Below, piece by piece: positions 7,294 to 10,075 of a stretch of DNA of 10,075 nucleotides (its first letter is position 1; each line of letters starts with the position of its first letter). Location: positions 1 through 10,075 of the forward strand of contig JAPOVO010000378.1 of the NCBI GenBank assembly GCA_026708165.1, in the 5' to 3' direction. The position numbers were made by a program, and so were the translations under genes. The notes below the pieces were generated by a model. That model did not search any database. It was not told the origin of the DNA and saw nothing but the letters and a program-made list of their open reading frames with translations. This DNA is from Chloroflexota bacterium (GTDB lineage Bacteria > Chloroflexota > UBA11872 > VXNJ01).

Positions 7294-8946
7294 TTGATAA
7301 AGCGAAGTGTCATAGCCATCATGAGCGCCGTGCTCTTGGTGGCGCTCACGGTGGGGGGCGCTCTCGCGGACCACCCCGCCAACGACGGTCAGCGGTTTTC
7401 GGACCAGCCGCCCGAAGTCCAGGCGCTGTATGCGGCCGTTCACGGCGCCAACGCCGACGTACAGTGGGTAATCGACCACAACGCCGCGATAGGCGCGACA
7501 GCGCCGGCAGCACAGCCAGGGCCGGCAACGGTTGACCGCTCCAGCGACGACTGGCTGAGAGTCAATCACGTGGCCTATTTCCGCAGCGGCGACCTTGAGC
7601 TGGCGGCTCGGATCGCTGACAGCGTGATCATGCGAGGCACCGTTGAAGAGTTTCTGGCCGGGACAGACATGGGCGTGCTGTACGGCTACGTCCCGCCCGC
7701 GGCTCCCGCACCCGGAGCACCCTCCGGTGGCGGCGGCGGTGGCGGCGGTGGCGGAGGCACACCGAGCGGCAATGGTGGTGCGCCCGCACGAGCCGCACCG
7801 GCAGAGTTCACGTGGAGCAGTCCCCAGGACCAGATCTGGTTTGTGGGCGAGGTCGTGGACCTCATCCTGCCGGTCGCGCCGGGCGCGGATGACACGACGA
7901 CGTACGCGCTGCCCGCTTCGGGCGAGACCCTGCCCGACGGACTCAGCTTCGATGCGGACGCCAGAAAGCTGGGCGGCATAACAACCGCGACTTTCACCAG
8001 CGCGACGCTCACCTACACCGCGACCACGTCGTCAGTCAACCAGACCAGCACGCTGACGTTTGACGTCGTGGTTTATGACGCGGACACGTCGCCGATGTTT
8101 GCTGCCGATTACAGCATCGACGACATCACGTTGGACCTGGACGCCACCGCTACCAGTGGCGTGGCGCAGACCGCCTTTGCCGACGTGGCTTCGGGCGGCA
8201 ACGGCGACATTACCTACAGCCTCAGTCCGAATGTTGGCTGGGTCTCGTTCGACGCCAGTTCCAAAGTGCTGACCGTGACGGTGACCAGCGCTCAGAGCGA
8301 GACGTTCACCTACACCGCGACGGACCACGATGGCGACATGGACTCGGTGACCTTTATGGTCACGGTGAGGCTGGCGGTCGTGGATGTGGATCCGACTTTC
8401 GGCACCACTACGGTCGAGGACGTTACTCTCTTGCAGGTCACGGGCGTTCACAGAATGACCTTGCCAGAGGCCACGGGTGGCAACGGCAACCTGACGTACA
8501 CTTTGGTGCCTACTTCCGGCACCGCACCCTGGGTGACGTTCAATGCGGCCTCCAGGGAGGCGACCATCTCGCGGACCGGGGCGCAAAGCGAAACCGAGTT
8601 CACCTACACCGCGACGGACGAGGACGGTAATAATCCGGCCACGCTGACGTTCAACATCCCGATTGAGGCGGACACGACTCCAGCGCTTGCCCAGGCTGAC
8701 ATTGCCACCGGTACGCTGACGGTTGGTGTTCCAGCGTCGGTGCAGTTGGCTGCAGCCACTGACGGCAACGCTCCGTTAACGTACTCGGTCACCGGTCTGC
8801 CCGATGGCATGAACTTCAACAGCGGAAACCGTTATCTGGGTGGCACGCCCACGGCAGCTGGCACGACCACGGTCACGTACACCGTCGTAGACAACGATGG
8901 TGACACTGTCAGCATCACGTTCGATATCACGATAGACGCCGCCTAG
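7294..8946 (+). CDS. Secreted protein with Gly-rich linker and four Ig/cadherin-like repeats
   Basis: The product is a 550-residue exported protein of unknown role, possibly adhesion or cell-surface binding (inferred). It begins with a signal peptide: basic IKR at 2-4, a hydrophobic core at about 6-20, and likely cleavage after ALA at 23-25. Residues 26-135 form a region I do not recognise. An 11-glycine run at 145-155 follows within a Pro/Ala/Gly linker. Four beta-sandwich repeats then fill about 171-266, 267-367, 368-463 and 464-550. They carry LPDG(L/M)xF (first and fourth), TYTAT or TYTVV, and D-x-D/N-G motifs as in putative-Ig (He_PIG) and cadherin-like domains; the Asp-rich DHDGD, DEDGN and DNDGD could bind calcium. 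There is no C-terminal membrane anchor, LPxTG or S-layer motif. A structured RNA and terminator lie upstream, suggesting regulated expression. It ends just before a strong terminator and is probably monocistronic. Confidence 0.85.
   Translation: MIKRSVIAIMSAVLLVALTVGGALADHPANDGQRFSDQPPEVQALYAAVHGANADVQWVIDHNAAIGATAPAAQPGPATVDRSSDDWLRVNHVAYFRSGDLELAARIADSVIMRGTVEEFLAGTDMGVLYGYVPPAAPAPGAPSGGGGGGGGGGGTPSGNGGAPARAAPAEFTWSSPQDQIWFVGEVVDLILPVAPGADDTTTYALPASGETLPDGLSFDADARKLGGITTATFTSATLTYTATTSSVNQTSTLTFDVVVYDADTSPMFAADYSIDDITLDLDATATSGVAQTAFADVASGGNGDITYSLSPNVGWVSFDASSKVLTVTVTSAQSETFTYTATDHDGDMDSVTFMVTVRLAVVDVDPTFGTTTVEDVTLLQVTGVHRMTLPEATGGNGNLTYTLVPTSGTAPWVTFNAASREATISRTGAQSETEFTYTATDEDGNNPATLTFNIPIEADTTPALAQADIATGTLTVGVPASVQLAAATDGNAPLTYSVTGLPDGMNFNSGNRYLGGTPTAAGTTTVTYTVVDNDGDTVSITFDITIDAA
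8009..8619 (+). repeat. Near-identical DNA repeats inside the Ig-like domains
   Basis: A 21-base segment encoding FTYTATD is identical at 8305-8325 and 8599-8619. A 16-base part of it recurs at 8009-8024. The flanking codons are also similar (a QSE segment before each of the two long copies). Identity at the DNA level, including third positions, points to recent duplication or conversion among repeats of this gene rather than protein-level conservation alone. Confidence 0.7.
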
Positions 8947-8950
8947 CGGC

Positions 8951-8960
8951 AAAAGGAGGT
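8951..8960 (+). promoter_or_regulatory. Perfect Shine-Dalgarno-like sequence without a start codon
   Basis: AAAAGGAGGT begins four bases after the secreted-protein stop. No ATG, GTG or TTG follows within the normal 4-12 bases; the next triplets include TAG and TAA, and the terminator stem begins at 8974. It may be a relic of a lost downstream gene, or chance. Confidence 0.5.
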
Positions 8961-8973
8961 TTCTAGCTAACGC

Positions 8974-9012
8974 GAGGCCCCGGCCAAGCAACCTTGGCCG
9001 GGGCCTCTCTTT
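8974..9012 (+). terminator. Strong intrinsic terminator after the secreted-protein gene
   Basis: GAGGCCCCGGCCAAG (8974-8988) and CTTGGCCGGGGCCTC (8993-9007) form a perfect 15-bp stem around the loop CAAC. The T-run is short (TCTTT). The stem is symmetric, but the T-rich side is on the plus strand. It separates the secreted-protein gene from the small-gene cluster, which would then need its own promoter; I see no clear one. Confidence 0.8.
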
Positions 9013-9014
9013 GC

Positions 9015-9021
9015 AGGAGGT
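9015..9021 (+). promoter_or_regulatory. Strong ribosome binding site of the first small gene
   Basis: AGGAGGT lies eight bases before GTG 9030. This near-perfect site is the main evidence that the 38-codon frame is translated. It partly sits at the foot of the terminator. Confidence 0.65.
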
Positions 9022-9029
9022 GCGGAGGA

Positions 9030-9146
9030 GTGGCAATTCTGGAGGGCATGGCCGTCGGAGGCGCGGCCTACATTGCTGTTCGGATCGGCTGTCAGGTCGT
9101 CACTCTGATGCGGAACGTCATCGGCAGGCTGCGGGGCGGGGCGTGA
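9030..9146 (+). CDS. Small hydrophobic peptide, 38 residues
   Basis: I do not recognise this peptide. It starts at GTG with AGGAGGT eight bases upstream; an in-frame ATG at 9048 would give 32 residues but has its G-rich site too close. The sequence is Gly/Ala/Val-rich from residue 8 to 27 (AVGGAAYIAVRIGCQVVTLM), with one Arg inside, and then basic (RNVIGRLRGG). This suits a membrane-associated or amphipathic helix with a positive tail. The stop TGA overlaps the GTG of the next gene as GTGA, so translation is probably coupled. Evidence for being real is the ribosome site and the overlap; no family assignment is possible. Confidence 0.55.
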   Translation: MAILEGMAVGGAAYIAVRIGCQVVTLMRNVIGRLRGGA

Positions 9147-9244
9147 CTGACAGAGACCGCGATGCCTTCGGCCTGGTCGTCACCGTCGTACTGGCCGTGA
9201 GTTTCGGAACCTGGTGGCTATCGACGTGCGTGGGCCAAATGTGA
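9143..9244 (+). CDS. Small single-span membrane peptide, 33 residues
   Basis: I do not recognise this peptide. GTG 9143 overlaps the stop of the previous frame. The product has a short charged N-terminus (TDRDRD, 2-7) and then one hydrophobic segment at about 8-30, including LVVTVVLAVSFGTWWLSTCV, enough for one membrane span. No ribosome site of its own is clear beyond a G-rich run, so translation likely depends on re-initiation after the upstream gene. The opposite strand has a longer open frame (9118-9456), but its composition is what the complement of hydrophobic codons gives, and it has no ribosome site that I can see. Confidence 0.5.
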   Translation: MTDRDRDAFGLVVTVVLAVSFGTWWLSTCVGQM

Positions 9245-9280
9245 CTTGAAAAGGCGGAAACGAGATTGACCTTGTATGGC

Positions 9281-9391
9281 ATGGAAGTGTTTTTTTTCGG
9301 GACCGCTGTCGGCGCTGTCGTGACGTTCGTGTTGATCGCGATCTTCCTGTTGCTTAGCAGGCCGGACGAGGAAGAATCAACCACCGACTGA
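9281..9391 (+). CDS. Small single-span membrane peptide, 36 residues
   Basis: I do not recognise this peptide. From ATG 9281 it has a hydrophobic segment at about 3-25 (VFFFGTAVGAVVTFVLIAIF and then LLL), followed by a charged tail with DEEE. It would be a one-span membrane protein with an acidic cytoplasmic or outer tail. In-frame TTG codons at 9266 and 9272 give 41 or 39 residues; AAGGCGG about nine bases before TTG 9266 could be its ribosome site, so the longer form is possible. A run of eight T (9290-9297) encodes the FFF and could allow slippage. It lies 21-36 bases after the previous gene and is the third in the hydrophobic group. Possible roles include a holin-like or toxin-like peptide or a membrane modulator, none shown by the sequence. 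Confidence 0.55.
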   Translation: MEVFFFGTAVGAVVTFVLIAIFLLLSRPDEEESTTD

Positions 9392-9414
9392 GCCCGACCC
9401 GCCTGGCCAGCCGA

Positions 9415-9454
9415 GGGGCGGCGTGTGTCTTCCTCCCGGAGCGGACGCCGCCCC
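9415..9454. repeat. Inverted repeat with 10-bp perfect arms
   Basis: GGGGCGGCGT (9415-9424) and ACGCCGCCCC (9445-9454) are perfect complements around a 20-base loop that can itself fold weakly (CTCC/GGAG). It begins 23 bases after the third small gene. With no T-run it may be a Rho-independent-like end without a tail, an mRNA-stabilising hairpin or a regulatory site. Confidence 0.55.
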
Positions 9455-9477
9455 ACCTGAAATCATCCATGTGTCGC

Positions 9478-9545
9478 GGGCGGGCCGCCCAGGTTATCCC
9501 TCAGTGAAATGCCTGACACCCATTCCACGACAGGGCGGCCCGCCC
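9478..9545. repeat. 13-bp perfect inverted repeat in the gap between small-gene groups
   Basis: GGGCGGGCCGCCC (9478-9490) and GGGCGGCCCGCCC (9533-9545) are perfect complements separated by 42 bases. The right arm is flanked on both sides by the direct repeat CCACGACA (9525-9532 and 9547-9554). A related complement, TGTCGCGG, begins at 9472. The block ends just before the ribosome site of the next gene (9558). It could be an operator, an mRNA structure controlling the downstream group, or a mobile-element end. I see no transposase. Confidence 0.6.
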
Positions 9546-9567
9546 ACCACGACAAGCGAGGTTAGAA

Positions 9568-9774
9568 GTGAACTACCTGGTCTGCGAGACCTGGGCCGGA
9601 TTGCGGAGCAAGGCAGTCATCCACATCGACGGCAGGTGCTTCCCGCAGAGCTTCCCCGGCTACGGCACTCCAATCTCGCAATGGTCGGGTTACTACGACA
9701 CGCTAACCGAGGCCCAAGCCGCAGCGGTCACAACGGGTCGGCGGGTCACGAAATGCAAACGATGCTTTCGGTGA
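9568..9774 (+). CDS. Small putative zinc-binding protein, 68 residues (first copy)
   Basis: No gene name is recognised. GTG 9568 follows GAGGT (9558-9562) at a five-base spacing. The protein has H19-x4-C24 in VIHIDGRC, an aromatic middle with WSGYYDTLTEAQ, and C63-x2-C66 in TKCKRC at the C-terminus. The arrangement H...C, then aromatic, then (T/S)-x-x-EA, then G..., then C-x2-C resembles the zinc site of the Ada methyl-phosphotriester domain, and small stand-alone proteins of this layout occur in actinobacterial and Chloroflexota genomes as I recall. Zinc binding and any nucleic-acid role are inferred. C6 is an extra cysteine. The stop TGA overlaps the next GTG. A frame on the same strand from 9423 covers this gene in another phase, but its upstream part is a shadow. 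Confidence 0.72.
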   Translation: MNYLVCETWAGLRSKAVIHIDGRCFPQSFPGYGTPISQWSGYYDTLTEAQAAAVTTGRRVTKCKRCFR

Positions 9775-9902
9775 GGACTGCCCCCGAACGAGAAAAGACG
9801 TCACCTAAATATGGCCATTTGCAGCCAGGACATCCTCTATATGAAGCGTGGCGATCACGTGGTGCGGCGACTGCCTGTAGCACGTGTGCTCTCGGACATT
9901 AG
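9771..9902 (+). CDS. Small C-x2-C peptide, 43 residues
   Basis: I do not recognise this peptide. GTG 9771 overlaps the TGA of the preceding gene (GTGA), suggesting coupled translation. The first ten residues are charged (TAPEREK). Then comes KYGHLQPGHPLYEAW with H16 and H21, and a C-terminal C36-x2-C39 (ACSTC), echoing the C-x2-C tail of the gene before it. Two His and two Cys could hold one zinc ion (inferred). It may be a shortened relative of the 68-residue protein or an unrelated mini zinc peptide. The overlap and the His/Cys spacing are the only evidence that it is real. Confidence 0.5.
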   Translation: MRTAPEREKTSPKYGHLQPGHPLYEAWRSRGAATACSTCALGH

Positions 9903-9904
9903 GC

Positions 9905-9988
9905 GTGAGCCAACCCGATCATGTGCCGCGGCTCTTCGCGGGGCACGAGTTCCGCCTGGAGGTCGTGGATCCCGGGCGGGGCGGCTGA
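9905..9988 (+). CDS. Very small peptide, 27 residues
   Basis: GTG 9905 starts two bases after the stop of the previous frame, and the TGA shares a base with the next ATG (TGATG). The product is soluble and charged (FAGHEFRLEVVDPGRGG at its end), without cysteines or a membrane segment. No separate ribosome site is seen. Its only support is its tight fit between two neighbours in a coupled series, so it may be a real peptide or simply a spacer. Confidence 0.35.
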   Translation: MSQPDHVPRLFAGHEFRLEVVDPGRGG

Positions 9989-10075
9989 TGACATACGTCG
10001 TCAATGAGAATCGATGCAGGGGCAGGGCCGTCATTCACGCCGCCCGATGTTCCTCCAGCCGGCCGCCGGGCCACA
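9988..10075 (+). CDS. Small putative zinc-binding protein, second copy (cut by the window end)
   Basis: This gene starts at ATG 9988, overlapping the previous stop as TGATG, and runs out of the window after 29 residues. Its N-terminus aligns with the 68-residue gene: MTYVVNE against MNYLVCE, then (R/K)AVIH, then RC, giving H17-x3-C21 against H19-x4-C24. I take it as a paralogue whose C-x2-C half lies beyond the end. C10 is an extra cysteine. Two such genes in 420 bases indicate a local family expansion. Confidence 0.6.
   Translation, partial: MTYVVNENRCRGRAVIHAARCSSSRPPGH

Noticed and set aside
8965..9012. Integron attC-like site around the 15-bp stem
   Set aside because: GCTAAC lies on one side, but no matching GTTRRRY core follows the stem, and the structure is explained as a terminator.
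9118..9456. 112-codon open frame on the minus strand opposite the membrane peptides
   Set aside because: Its Ser/Thr/Arg-rich product is what the complement of hydrophobic codons gives, it shows no recognisable motif and no ribosome site, while the plus strand has overlapping frames with coherent membrane segments.
9423..9902. 159-codon plus-strand frame
   Set aside because: The first three quarters lie across the hairpins and in another phase of the 68-residue gene and look random. Only the last 43 codons, from GTG 9771, are kept as a gene.

Overview
The window is a bacterial chromosome segment of fairly high GC content, read mostly on the plus strand. The best guess for the host is the phylum Chloroflexota (Dehalococcoidia / SAR202-like). 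This rests on gene order, a RecG with a long N-terminal extension, a four-cysteine L28, frequent GTG and TTG starts, and a secreted Ig-repeat protein. It is an inference from family knowledge; no 16S or other marker is present.

Positions 91-6790 form a housekeeping block: rlmN (23S rRNA A2503 methyltransferase), rpe (ribulose-phosphate epimerase), rpmB on the minus strand (ribosomal protein L28), a DAK2/YloV-FakA-type kinase gene, recG (branched-DNA helicase) and rsmD (16S rRNA G966 methyltransferase). rlmN and rpe overlap (GTGA). rpe and rpmB converge with a 4-base overlap. rpmB and fakA diverge from a shared AT-rich promoter region, and fakA and recG overlap. The order resembles the rlmN ... 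rpe ... rpmB, yloV, recG neighbourhood of Bacillus, with several genes missing.

Positions 6791-7293 carry no convincing gene. They hold a strongly structured RNA element (about 6994-7128) followed by a textbook intrinsic terminator (7151-7182), upstream of a secreted protein gene. This looks like an attenuator or riboswitch leader, or a free-standing small RNA. I could not match it to a known class.

Positions 7294-8946 encode a 550-residue exported protein. It has a signal peptide, a novel N-terminal region, an 11-glycine linker and four Ig/cadherin-like repeats. A perfect 15-bp stem terminator follows.

Positions 9030-10075 hold a series of very small genes, mostly missed by length cut-offs. 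Three encode hydrophobic peptides (38, 33 and about 36-41 residues). A 175-base gap with two GC-rich hairpins follows. Then come a 68-residue protein with a candidate zinc site (H-x4-C ... C-x2-C), a 43-residue C-x2-C peptide, a 27-residue peptide and a second copy of the zinc-type protein cut by the window end. Several overlap by GTGA or TGATG junctions, so translational coupling is likely. This accessory cluster and the structured leader are the parts most worth following up.
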